Part shown: positions 23,301 through 31,795 of the stretch, in pieces
Layout of the letters: each line of letters opens with the position of its first letter
Position numbering within the stretch: position 1 is the first letter of the stretch
NCBI GenBank assembly: GCA_021730985.1
Contig: JAKFYI010000017.1
Location: 1-45,420, forward strand
From: Hyphomicrobiales bacterium
GTDB taxonomy: Bacteria; Pseudomonadota; Alphaproteobacteria; Rhizobiales; Xanthobacteraceae
Length of the DNA stretch: 45,420 nucleotides
Reading direction: 5' to 3'
Program-made: the position numbers and the translations under genes
The notes under the pieces: model-generated
What the model saw: the letters and a program-made list of their open reading frames with translations, nothing else
Database searches by the model: none
Told to the model about the DNA's origin: nothing

Positions 23301-24332
23301 ATGATCATCGACTGCCACGGCCATTACACCACCGAGCCGAAGGACCTGTTCCGTTTCCGCAAGGAGCAGACCGAGGCCGCCAATGCCAAGAACAAGGCCG
23401 CGATGCCGCCGCGCGCCGCGCTGAAAATGAGCGACGACGAGATCCGGGAAAGCATCGAGAACAACCAGCTCAAGTTGCAGCGCGACCGCGGCACCGACCT
23501 CACCATCTTCTCGCCCCGCGCCTCGGGCATGGGCCACCACGTCGGCGACGAGAGCGTCTCGACCGAATGGTCGCAGATCTGCAACGACCTGATCGCCCGC
23601 GTGGTGCAGCTCTATCCGAAGAATTTCATCGGCGTCTGCCAGCTTCCGCAATCGCCCGGCGCCGATCCGAAGAACTCGGTGGCCGAGCTGGAGCGATGCG
23701 TGAAGATGGGCTTCGTCGGCTGCAACCTCAATCCGGACCCGTCGGGCGGCTACTTCAACTCGCCGCCGATGACCGACAAGTCCTGGTTCCCGTTGTACGA
23801 AAAGATGATCGAGCTGGACGTGCCGTGCATGATCCACGTCTCCGGCTGCTGCAACCCCGCGCAGCACACCACCGGCTCGTATTATCTCAACGCCGACACC
23901 ATGGTGTTCATGCAGGTTCTGCTGTCGGACCTGTTCAAGCAATTCCCGAAGCTGAAGTTCATCATCCCGCACGGCGGCGGCGCGGTGCCGTACCACTGGG
24001 GGCGCTTCCGCGGCATCGCGCTCAACAACGGCAAGCCCGAACTGGCCGAGATCATGGGCGAGAACATCTTCTTCGACACCTGCGTCTATCACCAGCCCGG
24101 CATCGACCTGCTCACCTCCGTGGTGCCGGTCGACAACATCCTGTTCGCCTCGGAGATGGTCGGCGCGGTGAAGGGCAACGATCCGCGCACCGGGTTTGGC
24201 TTTGACGACACCAAGCGCTACATCGAGGGCTCCAAGCTGTCGGACGCCGACAAGAAGAAGATATTCGAAGGCAACTCGATGAAGGTTTATTCCCGGCTCA
24301 AGGCACAAATTGAGAAGCAGGCGCGCGCATAA
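23301..24332 (+). CDS. ligJ: 4-oxalomesaconate hydratase, LigJ type
   Basis: 343 aa amidohydrolase-superfamily lyase of the protocatechuate 4,5-cleavage and gallate pathways; it adds water to 4-oxalomesaconate to give 4-carboxy-4-hydroxy-2-oxoadipate. IIDCHGHYTTEP with His6 and His8, His179 (CMIHVSGCC) and His224 (IIPHGGGAVPYHWGR) match the zinc site of Sphingobium LigJ; FFDTCVYHQPGIDLL and VLFASEM-like LFASEMVGAVKGNDPRTG are shared almost word for word with the LigJ I remember. ATG 23301 chosen; earlier in-frame starts give a non-conserved N-terminus. Divergent from an HpaI aldolase, and 5.4 kb from the LigAB-type dioxygenase genes. Confidence 0.85.
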   Translation: MIIDCHGHYTTEPKDLFRFRKEQTEAANAKNKAAMPPRAALKMSDDEIRESIENNQLKLQRDRGTDLTIFSPRASGMGHHVGDESVSTEWSQICNDLIARVVQLYPKNFIGVCQLPQSPGADPKNSVAELERCVKMGFVGCNLNPDPSGGYFNSPPMTDKSWFPLYEKMIELDVPCMIHVSGCCNPAQHTTGSYYLNADTMVFMQVLLSDLFKQFPKLKFIIPHGGGAVPYHWGRFRGIALNNGKPELAEIMGENIFFDTCVYHQPGIDLLTSVVPVDNILFASEMVGAVKGNDPRTGFGFDDTKRYIEGSKLSDADKKKIFEGNSMKVYSRLKAQIEKQARA

Positions 24333-24346
24333 AAGGCGCCTGCTTC
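24315..24346 (+). terminator. Hairpin overlapping the ligJ stop codon
   Basis: GAAGCAGGCGC (24315-24325) and GCGCCTGCTTC (24336-24346) form a perfect 11-bp stem with a 10-base loop that includes the TAA stop. No T-run follows, so it may be an mRNA 3'-end stabiliser or a Rho-assisted terminator. The next gene, 70 bases further on, has its own ribosome site. Confidence 0.45.
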
Positions 24347-24415
24347 GCCGCGGCTCCCCTCCCGCTTGCCTCTGACCCGCGCTAGAGTGGGGCAACAATT
24401 CCGAGGGAGGAACAG

Positions 24416-25636
24416 ATGCGCCGGGTGAATGCACTCTCAATCGCGGCAACCTTTGCTGCCCTTTCGATCGTTTCGGCGCCGGCGAGCGGGCAGGTCACCG
24501 CCTATGAAGGCGCCCGGCTGATCGTCGGCGACGGCACGGTCATCGGCAGCGGCACCATCCTGGTCGACGGATCGCGGATCACGCAGGCCGGTGCGAACGT
24601 CGCGGTGCCCGCGGGCGCCACGCGGGTGAACCTCGCCGGCAAGACCGTGATGCCGATGATCATCGACACCCACGTTCATCTGAGCCCGACGCGGGAGCGG
24701 CTGATCGCGGACTTGAAGCGGCGCGCCTACTACGGCGTGAGCGCCGCCATGAGCATGGGCGCCGACAACTACGAATTGCTTCCGATCCGCCAGGAGGCAA
24801 TTCCCGGCGCGGCGCGCTTCCTCAGCGCCGGCCGCGGCATCACAATGCCGGAGCCCGGCCGCATGACGACGCCTTACTGGATTCAGTCCGTGGAGGAAGG
24901 CCGCAAGTCGGTCGGAGAACTCGCCGATCGCAAGGTCGACATGGTCAAGATCTGGGTCGATGACTGGCGCGGAAAGTACAAGAAGCTGACGCCCGAAATC
25001 TACGGCGCGATCATCGACGAGGCGCACAAGCGTGGCCTGCGGGTCAGCGCGCATCTGTTCGATCTCGACGATGCCAAGGGGCTGATCCGCGCCAATCTCG
25101 ACGCATTCGCGCACGGCGTGCGCGACAAGGACATCGACGACGAATTCGTTGCGATGTGGAAGCAGCGTCCCAGCCTGGTGCTGATCCCGAACCTGCCGGA
25201 TCGCGGCGTCAAGACGGACTTGGCTTGGCTCAAGGGCAGCATGCCCGACGAGGAGTTGGACAAGCTGGAGAAGGCCAACGTCGACAATCCGGCGACCAAC
25301 ACGTTCTTCAACATTCAGGGGCGCAACCTCGCGCGGCTTGCCAAGGAGGGCGTGCGCATCACGATGGGCACCGACGGCAACCGGCCCTGGGGCGCGCATA
25401 TCGAGATGGAGGACATGGTGGCGGCCGGGATGACGCCGGCGCAGGTTTTGGTCGCGGCGACCCGGAACGGCGCCGAATTCTTGCGCCTCTCCGATGCAGG
25501 CACGCTCGCTGCGGGCAAGAGCGCGGACTTCATCGTGCTCGACGCCAATCCGCTGGACAGCATCACCAACACGCGAAAAATCTCGTCGGTGGTGCTGCGC
25601 GGCGCAGCGGTCGACCGCTCCAAGCCGGTGCAGTGA
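24416..25636 (+). CDS. Exported amidohydrolase (imidazolonepropionase/prolidase-like)
   Basis: 406 aa. A signal peptide at residues 1-25 (ALSIAATFAALSIVSAPASG) sends it to the periplasm. MIIDTHVHLSP holds the HxH pair (His86, His88); VDMVKIWVDDW carries a Lys that is probably carboxylated; RVSAHLFD and DAFAHGV give two more metal His, and TMGTDGN the Asp. This is a complete binuclear site of the imidazolonepropionase-like branch. The C-terminal LSDAGTLAAGKSADFIVLDANP is the typical small beta domain. GGGAGGAACAG precedes the ATG. Substrates of the family range from dipeptides to lactams; unknown here. Confidence 0.88.
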   Translation: MRRVNALSIAATFAALSIVSAPASGQVTAYEGARLIVGDGTVIGSGTILVDGSRITQAGANVAVPAGATRVNLAGKTVMPMIIDTHVHLSPTRERLIADLKRRAYYGVSAAMSMGADNYELLPIRQEAIPGAARFLSAGRGITMPEPGRMTTPYWIQSVEEGRKSVGELADRKVDMVKIWVDDWRGKYKKLTPEIYGAIIDEAHKRGLRVSAHLFDLDDAKGLIRANLDAFAHGVRDKDIDDEFVAMWKQRPSLVLIPNLPDRGVKTDLAWLKGSMPDEELDKLEKANVDNPATNTFFNIQGRNLARLAKEGVRITMGTDGNRPWGAHIEMEDMVAAGMTPAQVLVAATRNGAEFLRLSDAGTLAAGKSADFIVLDANPLDSITNTRKISSVVLRGAAVDRSKPVQ

Positions 25637-25712
25637 CGGCAGGCGCTCCGCAGACAGGACCGTGAAATCGCGATAACCTCCGGCACCTTGGAATCGCCCG
25701 GGAACTAACGCG

Positions 25713-26750
25713 ATGAAATTCGGCCTCTTCGGCAGCGCCCAAGCCAAACGCGGCGGCTCGGACCTCGACAGCGGTCAGGGCTTTCGGGACTACATCGAAT
25801 ACAACGTCGAAGCTGAAGCGCTCGGCTACGAAAGCACCTTCGTGGTCGAGCACCATTTCACCGGCCTCGGGCAAGTGTCGGCCAGCCTCAACCTGCTGAC
25901 CTGGGTCGCGGCGCGCACCAAGACGCTGCGGCTTGGCACCGCCGTGATCGTGCTGCCCTGGCACAATCCGGTGCTGCTCGCCGAACAGACCGCGACGATC
26001 GATCTGCTGTCCGGAGGGCGATTCGAGTTCGGTGTTGGCAAGGGCTACCGCCACAACGAATTCGCCAGCTTCTGCATCCCGCAGGGCGAGGCCGACGAGC
26101 GCTTCGAGGAATGCTTGGCGCTGGTGGTGAAATCCTGGATGTCCGAAGAGCGCTTTTCGCACCACGGCAAGTACTGGCACTTCGAGAACATCATCGTCGA
26201 GCCGCCGACCCATCAGAAGCCGCATCCGCCGATATGGATGGCCGCGGGAAGCCCGGATTCGATCCGCAAGGTGGCGCGGCGCGGCTACAAGCTGCTGCTC
26301 GACCAGGTCGCATCGACCGCGGAGGTGATCGAGCGCTTCAAGCTCTACAAGGCCGAAGTCGAAGCCTGCGGGCGGATATTCGATCCAATGGATGTTGGCG
26401 TATCGCGCGCGTTCCTGGTGTCGCGCAACGCCGAGGAAAAAGTCAAAGCGATCGAGGCGCGGCTCGCGCACCAGCGCCGGCTCGCCGTCTTGTCCGATGC
26501 GCCCGACGGGCGCTTCAAGTCCAGCCTGTCGTTCTCCGACACCCTGGACGCGGCCGGCGACAGCGCGATGTTCGGCACGCCGAACGAAATCGCGGCGAAG
26601 CTGGAAGCGCTACGCGCCGGTGGCATCGAGTACATCCTGCTCAACGGCCCGGCCGGCTCGCGCGACAATTTGCGTAGCTTCGCGCGCGACATCATGCCGG
26701 CGTTCACCGTCTCGCACGAGCGCGCCACGCCGCGCCTTGTGAAACGCTAG
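25713..26750 (+). CDS. Luciferase-like (LLM class) flavin-dependent oxidoreductase
   Basis: 345 aa bacterial-luciferase-fold monooxygenase or dehydrogenase using FMNH2 or F420. Recognised by MKFGLFGSAQAK, ESTFVVEHHFTG, TKTLRLGTAVIVLPWHNP and LLSGGRFEFGVGKGY at the N-terminal half and PPIWMAAGSPDSIRK in the middle. FGTPNEIAAKLEALRAGGIEYILLN is the closing helix-strand pair. The stop overlaps by one base the GTG of the downstream MFS gene (TAGTG), so the two are translated together. The MFS may import the substrate. Confidence 0.9.
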   Translation: MKFGLFGSAQAKRGGSDLDSGQGFRDYIEYNVEAEALGYESTFVVEHHFTGLGQVSASLNLLTWVAARTKTLRLGTAVIVLPWHNPVLLAEQTATIDLLSGGRFEFGVGKGYRHNEFASFCIPQGEADERFEECLALVVKSWMSEERFSHHGKYWHFENIIVEPPTHQKPHPPIWMAAGSPDSIRKVARRGYKLLLDQVASTAEVIERFKLYKAEVEACGRIFDPMDVGVSRAFLVSRNAEEKVKAIEARLAHQRRLAVLSDAPDGRFKSSLSFSDTLDAAGDSAMFGTPNEIAAKLEALRAGGIEYILLNGPAGSRDNLRSFARDIMPAFTVSHERATPRLVKR

Positions 26751-28021
26751 TGCACAAGCCTGTCGTTGGACTGACCGGCGGCATCCCGCCGCTGATCAAG
26801 CGCAACACGCTGCTGTTGGCGCTCTCGCAATCGTTCATCGGCGCCGCCGCGCAGCTAGCCTACGGCATCGGGCCGCTGATGGTCATCGCGGTGACCGGCT
26901 CGGCGAGTCTCGCCGGGCTCACGGTTGGGCTGTTCGGCGTCAGCCGTTTCCTGGTGTCCTATCCGACCGGCAAGATCACCGACACGTTCGGGCGCAAGCC
27001 CGGCATCCTGTTCGGGCAGGGCATCACCATCGTCGGCAGCTTCATCACCGGCTTTGCCATGCTGGCGCACAGCGCGGCGGGCCTCGCCATCGGCATGCTG
27101 CTCTTCACCATGGGCGTGAGCGCCGCGCAGCAGCTTCGCGTCGCCGCGACCGACATGTATCCGCCGCGCATGCGCGGGCTGGCGCTGGGCTTCGTCGCGA
27201 CCGGCTCGCTGATCGGCATTGCGCTCAGTCCGCTGGTGATGGGCATCGCCGAGATCGTGTCGCAACGCACCGGCCACGCGGCCATCGGCTTGCCGTGGCT
27301 GATGCTGCCGGTGCTGATCGCCGGCGGCATGCTGCTGGTACGGTTCGTGCGGCCCGACCCCAAGGAGATCGGGCAGAATCTCGAACGCTACTACCTCGAC
27401 TACGTGCCGCCGCCGAAACCGGCCGGTGGGCAGGGCGCCGAATTCAGCGCCTGGCAGCTTCTGAAATCCGCGCCGACGCGGCTTGCCATCGTCTCCAACG
27501 CCGCGGGACAGGGCAACATGGCGATCGTCATGGTGCTCACCTCGCTGGTGCTCGCCCACCACGGCCATTCACTGACCGCGATCGCGTTCTCGCACATGTT
27601 CCACGCGGCGGGCATGTTCGCCTTCACCATCCCGCTCGGCTGGGCGGCTGACCGGATCGGCCGCGAGTGGGTGATGTATCCGGGCGTCGCGGTTACGCTC
27701 CTCGGCGCGCTGTTCGTGGCACTTGGCGAAGGCTTCGCCGCGATCACGGTCGGCACGTTCCTTGTCGGCCTCGGCTGGTGCGCCGCCAATGTCGCCTCGA
27801 CCGCGCTGATCGCGGACCACGCCGACACGGCGCACCGGGGCCGCGCCATCGGCGTCAGCGAAACCGGCGCGGGCGCGATGACGCTTTTGGCCGCGGTGGT
27901 CACGGGCCCGCTGATCGAGTGCGCGAGCCTGCCGGCCGCGGGAATAGCCGCCGCCCTGATCGCGATCGTGCCGCTGGTCATGCTGGCGCTGGACAAGGCC
28001 GCGCACTGGCGCAGCCGCTGA
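26750..28021 (+). CDS. MFS transporter
   Basis: 423 aa with twelve hydrophobic segments. The loop motif GKITDTFGRKPGIL between helices 2 and 3 and its second-half counterpart GWAADRIGREWVMY identify the major facilitator superfamily. It starts with GTG at 26750, overlapping the preceding TAG by one base; no ATG with a ribosome site occurs in the first 40 codons. The central loop PDPKEIGQNLERYYLDY is charged. Direction (import or export) cannot be decided. Coupled with the luciferase-like monooxygenase, and 61 bases ahead of a Bug protein gene. Confidence 0.9.
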   Translation: MHKPVVGLTGGIPPLIKRNTLLLALSQSFIGAAAQLAYGIGPLMVIAVTGSASLAGLTVGLFGVSRFLVSYPTGKITDTFGRKPGILFGQGITIVGSFITGFAMLAHSAAGLAIGMLLFTMGVSAAQQLRVAATDMYPPRMRGLALGFVATGSLIGIALSPLVMGIAEIVSQRTGHAAIGLPWLMLPVLIAGGMLLVRFVRPDPKEIGQNLERYYLDYVPPPKPAGGQGAEFSAWQLLKSAPTRLAIVSNAAGQGNMAIVMVLTSLVLAHHGHSLTAIAFSHMFHAAGMFAFTIPLGWAADRIGREWVMYPGVAVTLLGALFVALGEGFAAITVGTFLVGLGWCAANVASTALIADHADTAHRGRAIGVSETGAGAMTLLAAVVTGPLIECASLPAAGIAAALIAIVPLVMLALDKAAHWRSR

Positions 28022-28082
28022 TTTTTCGCGTACACGGCGGGCTCCTTTGGCTATGCTTTTCGCAAAACCAGGGGAGGGCACG

Positions 28083-29057
28083 ATGGCGGCAAGGACCATT
28101 TCTGTTGCCGCGTTGGCATTGGCGCTGGCGCTCGTATCGGGCCGCGCCGCGGCTCAGGCCTACCCCGACAAGCCGATCAAGATCATCGTGCCTGCGGCCT
28201 CGGGCGGGCCGACCGACCTGCCGGCGCGCTTTGCATCGCAAATCCTGCAGCCGAAACTCGGCCAGCCGGTGGTGATCGAGAACCGGCCCGGCGCCGGCGG
28301 CGCCATCGGTGCGCGCGCGGTGATCGCCTCGGCGCCGGACGGCTACACGCTGATGGCGGGCAACACCAGCGTGCTCGCGGTCTATCCTGCGGTGGCGGCG
28401 AGCGCGGGCTACGACCCGGTCAAGAGCTTTGCGCCGATCGTCAAGGTGTCCGAGAGCTATCAGATCCTGGTGGTGAGCCCGGCGTCACCTTGGAAAACGG
28501 TGAAGGATCTGGTCGAGGATTCCAGGGCCAATCCCGGCAAGTTCAATTTCGCCCACACCGGCGCGGGCGGCCTGCCACACCTGACCAGCGAGCTGTTCGT
28601 GGTGCGCTCCGGCGCCAAGCTTACCGGCGTGCCGTATCGAAGCGGCGGCGAGGCGGTCACCGCGGTGCTGAGCGGCGCGGTGCACATGACGTTCGAGAGC
28701 ATCACCATCCTGCTGCCGCTCATTCGTGACGGCAAAGTGCGCGCGCTCGGCATCACCAGCGGCCAGCGCACGCCGCTGGCGCCCGAACTGCCGACCATGG
28801 CCGAGTCCGGCGTCCCTGACTACGAGGTCACGACGTTCAACGGCATCGTGGCGCCGGCCGGAACGCCGGCTGCGATCGTCAATGCGATCAACGCCGCGAT
28901 GGTCGAGGGCCTCAAGTCGCCGGAGATGCAGGACACCATCCGCAAGCTCGGCGCGGTGTCGCTGCCCGGATCGCCCGCCGAGTTCGCCGCCTTCATCGCC
29001 GTGCAGCACAACAAATGGAAGGACGTCGCGAAGTCCGCGAACATCAAGGTGGACTGA
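28083..29057 (+). CDS. Bug/TctC binding protein (unpaired)
   Basis: 324 aa. Signal peptide residues 1-23 (VAALALALALVSGRAAA/QAYPDK). Mature N-terminus YPDKPIKIIVPAASGGPTD and GQPVVIENRPGAGG with DGYTLMAGNTS are Bug hallmarks. Family consensus usually has FPPGG at the first loop; here PAASGG. Ribosome site GGGGAGGG before ATG 28083, which decides against the start at 28047. It probably captures a carboxylate for the luciferase-like monooxygenase and MFS genes upstream, though MFS proteins do not normally use Bug receptors. No tctAB nearby. Confidence 0.9.
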   Translation: MAARTISVAALALALALVSGRAAAQAYPDKPIKIIVPAASGGPTDLPARFASQILQPKLGQPVVIENRPGAGGAIGARAVIASAPDGYTLMAGNTSVLAVYPAVAASAGYDPVKSFAPIVKVSESYQILVVSPASPWKTVKDLVEDSRANPGKFNFAHTGAGGLPHLTSELFVVRSGAKLTGVPYRSGGEAVTAVLSGAVHMTFESITILLPLIRDGKVRALGITSGQRTPLAPELPTMAESGVPDYEVTTFNGIVAPAGTPAAIVNAINAAMVEGLKSPEMQDTIRKLGAVSLPGSPAEFAAFIAVQHNKWKDVAKSANIKVD

Positions 29058-29271
29058 GCCTGCCGCGCTGCGGCTTTGGCCGTTAAAACAGTGTAGTTAC
29101 CGTTCAACACAAGCAATTGCCTGCCCAACAGCTACTCACAAGAAGGTATCCTGCCGAAGGCGCCGCCGCTCAACTGGCAGCATCGGTGCCATCGGCGGCG
29201 CGACGATCGAAAAATCGAGGCTGGTGCGGCTGTTGGGCTGCCGCCGCCAATACGCGCGACCAGGGGGAGTC

Positions 29272-30591
29272 ATGTTGGGAATCAGCCGTTGGTTTCTGTT
29301 CAAGGTTATTGCCGCGTCGCTGATTGCCGTCGGTGCCAGTTCGCTGGTGTTGCTGTATTTCGTGCCTTCACCGCCATCGACCGTCGTAACCGCGACATCG
29401 CAGGTCGGAGGTGGCTACGAATTTCTGGGGCAGCGCTATCAGGCGATCCTGGCGCGCGCCGGCGTGAAGCTTGAACTCATCCATACCGGCGGCTCGTCGG
29501 AAAACATCAAGCTGCTGCAGGACAAGAACTCAGGCGTGATGATCGGCTTTGCGCAAGGCGGCGTCGCGAACAGCCAACTGGCGCCCGACGTGATGTCATT
29601 GGGGCGGGTCAATTATCAGCCGTTCTGGCTGTTTTATCGCGGCACCGACACGCTGGTGTCGATGCAGCAACTTGTCGCGCAACACATTGCCGTCGGTGCG
29701 GAAGGCAGCGGGACTCAATTGGCCGCCGCGCAGATTTTGGGATTGAGCGGGGTCAATTCCAAGAATACGACGTTCTCGCCGCTCGGCGGCGCGGCTGCGG
29801 TCAAGGCGCTGAAGGAAGGCACCGTCGATTCCGCGTTTCTCGCCTATTCGCCGAACGCACCGATCGTGCAGTCTTTGATGCGAGATCCCGATATCAGGGT
29901 CATGAGCCTGAACCGGACCGAGGCTCTCACACGGATATTTCCGCATCTGGTTGAGTTGAAGCTGCCTGAAGGGGTCATCGATTTTGCGAGAAACATCCCC
30001 GGCTCTGACGTGAACCTTATCGGCACCACCAACGCTGTGCTGGTGCGCAAAGACCTTCATCCGCACATCGTTCATCTTTTGGTGAAGGCGTTGTCGGAAG
30101 AGCACAGGAAACCGGGACTTTTCGAGCGTGCGGGGGAATTTCCCACGGCGATCGATCCGGAGTTCGACGTCTCCGATGTGGCGGCGAGCTTCTACAAGAA
30201 CGGCCCTTCCTTCCTGCACGGGCTCTTGCCGTTCTGGCTGGTGACCCACGTCCAGCGCTTCCTTGCCGTATCGTTTGCGGTCGCGGCAATTCTTCTCCCG
30301 GTCTTCAGCTATGCGCCGAAAATGTACACTTGGTTCGTGCGCGAGCGGTTGCGGGCGCTGTACCGGCGTTTAAGGGCGATCGAGGCCGACTTGCAGAACG
30401 ACATCAGTTCCGCCCATCTCGGGGCGCTCGAAACCGAACTCCAGAGCGTCGATCGCGCAGCCACCATTTTCGGGGTTCCGATGCGTCATTCCGATCTGTT
30501 TTTTTCCTTGAAGGTCCACATCGATCTGCTGCGCGCGCGTCTGGCATCGCGCCGTGCCGAGTTGCTCCGCCGGGAGATCAGGGCGGCCTAA
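29272..30591 (+). CDS. Membrane-anchored TAXI family binding protein with C-terminal cytoplasmic tail
   Basis: 439 aa. Residues 10-30 form an uncleaved membrane segment (SLIAVGASSLVLLYF). The TAXI receptor domain follows: TATSQVGGGYEFLGQRYQ, LIHTGGSSENIKLLQ, MIGFAQGGV, and AVGAEGSGTQLAAAQIL. A second membrane segment lies at about 330-350 (FLAVSFAVAAILLPVFSY), then a charged helical tail, 351-439, rich in Arg and Leu. So the receptor is held outside by two anchors with about 90 residues in the cytoplasm. No TRAP permease genes adjoin. AGGGGGAGTC precedes ATG 29272. Codon use looks less GC-rich than in neighbours. The 214 bases upstream hold nothing I can name. Confidence 0.85.
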   Translation: MLGISRWFLFKVIAASLIAVGASSLVLLYFVPSPPSTVVTATSQVGGGYEFLGQRYQAILARAGVKLELIHTGGSSENIKLLQDKNSGVMIGFAQGGVANSQLAPDVMSLGRVNYQPFWLFYRGTDTLVSMQQLVAQHIAVGAEGSGTQLAAAQILGLSGVNSKNTTFSPLGGAAAVKALKEGTVDSAFLAYSPNAPIVQSLMRDPDIRVMSLNRTEALTRIFPHLVELKLPEGVIDFARNIPGSDVNLIGTTNAVLVRKDLHPHIVHLLVKALSEEHRKPGLFERAGEFPTAIDPEFDVSDVAASFYKNGPSFLHGLLPFWLVTHVQRFLAVSFAVAAILLPVFSYAPKMYTWFVRERLRALYRRLRAIEADLQNDISSAHLGALETELQSVDRAATIFGVPMRHSDLFFSLKVHIDLLRARLASRRAELLRREIRAA

Positions 30592-30593
30592 CG

Positions 30594-31502
30594 CTACGGC
30601 CCATCGCCCGGAATGATCCCCTTCGGCAGCGCATAGCAGAAGTCCGAAATCTCGCCGGGCCGCGTCCACCACACCCGGTCGCGCTTGGGATGCTCGACGC
30701 AGTGCTTGAGCGCTTTGCGCAGCGCCGGCAGCCGGAACGGCACCCCGACCACGAACGGATGCAGCGAGACCGGCAGCACCAGCGGCTGCGCCACGCATTG
30801 CTCGACCATCTCGTTGAAGCCGTCGACGATCATGTCGGCGAAGTCCTGCGCCGAGTTCTCGCGGTGGATGATGGCGCCGGAATCGTTCAACTCGGCCGGG
30901 TACGGCACCGACAGCAGCGGGCCCGAGCGGGTCTTGAGCCAGAACGGCTGGTCGTCGGCCGGCCAGTCCATCACGTATTTGTAGCCGGCCTCCTTGAGCA
31001 GGTCCGGCGTGATCACGCTCTCCGCTGCAGCGGGGCCCATCCAGCCCTTCGGCGGCTTGCCCTCGCGCTTGAGAATTTCCTGCGTGGTGTCGTCGATCAG
31101 CCGCTTCTCGTCGAGCTCCCAGAGATCGTTCTGCCGCTCGGCGTTGGTGCGGCCGTGGGCGACAACCTCGTCGCCGCGGGCGCGGATCTTATCGGTGATC
31201 TGCGGATGGTATTCGTAGAGCAGCGCATTGATGTTGTGCGAGGCCGGCAGCTTGAACTCCTCGAACATGTCGAACAGCCGCCAGATGCCGACCCGGTTGC
31301 CGTAGTCGCGCCAGGAATAATTGCGCTGGTGCTGCGGCTCGCCCTTCTTGGCCGGATCCCAGCCGGTGCCGCGGCGGTAGGCATAGACCTCGATGTTGGT
31401 CGATAGACAAAACGCCAGCCGCTTGCCGCCTGGCCAGGAGTAGTCCTTCCGCTCGCCGATCACCGAATAGTCGTAGCGGTTGTGTTTGGGCAGCGTCAGC
31501 AT
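30594..31502 (-). CDS. Polysaccharide deacetylase/PuuE-like amide hydrolase
   Basis: 302 aa NodB-fold protein. Near the N-terminus STNIEVYAYRR takes the place of the TFDDG motif, as in PuuE allantoinases, which work without the usual Asp pair. EVVAHGRTNAERQ carries a metal or active-site His, KGWMGPAAAESVITPDLLKEAGY is the typical second motif, and PVSLHPFVVGVPFR the closing His motif. A cytoplasmic C-N hydrolase on a small amide (allantoin-like) is as likely as a glycan deacetylase. ATG 31502; an extension of 62 codons into the CTAG-palindrome region was rejected. Converges with the TAXI gene, 2 bases apart. Confidence 0.85.
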   Translation of the reverse strand: MLTLPKHNRYDYSVIGERKDYSWPGGKRLAFCLSTNIEVYAYRRGTGWDPAKKGEPQHQRNYSWRDYGNRVGIWRLFDMFEEFKLPASHNINALLYEYHPQITDKIRARGDEVVAHGRTNAERQNDLWELDEKRLIDDTTQEILKREGKPPKGWMGPAAAESVITPDLLKEAGYKYVMDWPADDQPFWLKTRSGPLLSVPYPAELNDSGAIIHRENSAQDFADMIVDGFNEMVEQCVAQPLVLPVSLHPFVVGVPFRLPALRKALKHCVEHPKRDRVWWTRPGEISDFCYALPKGIIPGDGP

Positions 31503-31560
31503 GGCGCGGTCTCCGTTCAATCCGCGATTACGCCTTGTTTCCGGGGATCGGGCAACAGCC

Positions 31561-31637
31561 CTAGTGTCCCGGACCCGAAGTTCGCACGATTGTTCAGCAA
31601 GCACTTTTGCGAACTTCGGGTCCAATGGGGACACTAG
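31561..31637. repeat. CTAG-ended palindromic element A
   Basis: 77 bp. CTAGTGTCCC at the left end matches GGGGACACTAG at the right, and GGACCCGAAGTTCGCA pairs with TGCGAACTTCGGGTCC; a 3-4-base bulge separates the two stems and the loop is about 20 bases. A miniature transposable element or REP-like hairpin. Element B starts 13 bases further on with the same end sequence. Confidence 0.85.
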
Positions 31638-31650
31638 AATCATAGAGTTG

Positions 31651-31726
31651 CTAGTGTCGCTTTGCTTCGGAAGTTCGCTTGGGAGCAAGCTGAGAATTCG
31701 GGCGAACTTCCGAACCGCGACACTAG
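31651..31726. repeat. CTAG-ended palindromic element B
   Basis: 76 bp. CTAGTGTCGC at the left and GCGACACTAG at the right are exact complements; TTCGGAAGTTCGC pairs with GCGAACTTCCGAA. Same architecture as element A, but the inner arm core is TTCCGAA-type rather than ACCCGAA-type, so the two are diverged relatives, not a fresh duplication. Both lie in the 293-base divergent gap between the PuuE-like and BphC-like genes; the rest of that gap shows no other structure. Confidence 0.85.
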
Positions 31727-31795
31727 GCCTTGGTTGCAGCGGGTCGCATGCTGGAATAAAACGGCTGCCGACACATTTGGCCAGACGAGGTTTCC

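Noticed and set aside
24437..25747. 436-codon minus-strand frame opposite the exported amidohydrolase
   Set aside because: No domain, His/Arg/Asp-rich shadow composition; the plus-strand gene has a signal peptide and metal motifs.
28726..29271. 182-codon N-terminal extension of the TAXI gene
   Set aside because: It overlaps the Bug gene in another frame and is Arg/Ser-rich; ATG 29272 has a strong ribosome site and begins at the membrane anchor.
29058..29271. Possible small RNA or riboswitch ahead of the TAXI gene
   Set aside because: Only a weak 5-bp hairpin (GCCGC/GCGGC) near the Bug stop; no conserved RNA motif recognisable by eye.
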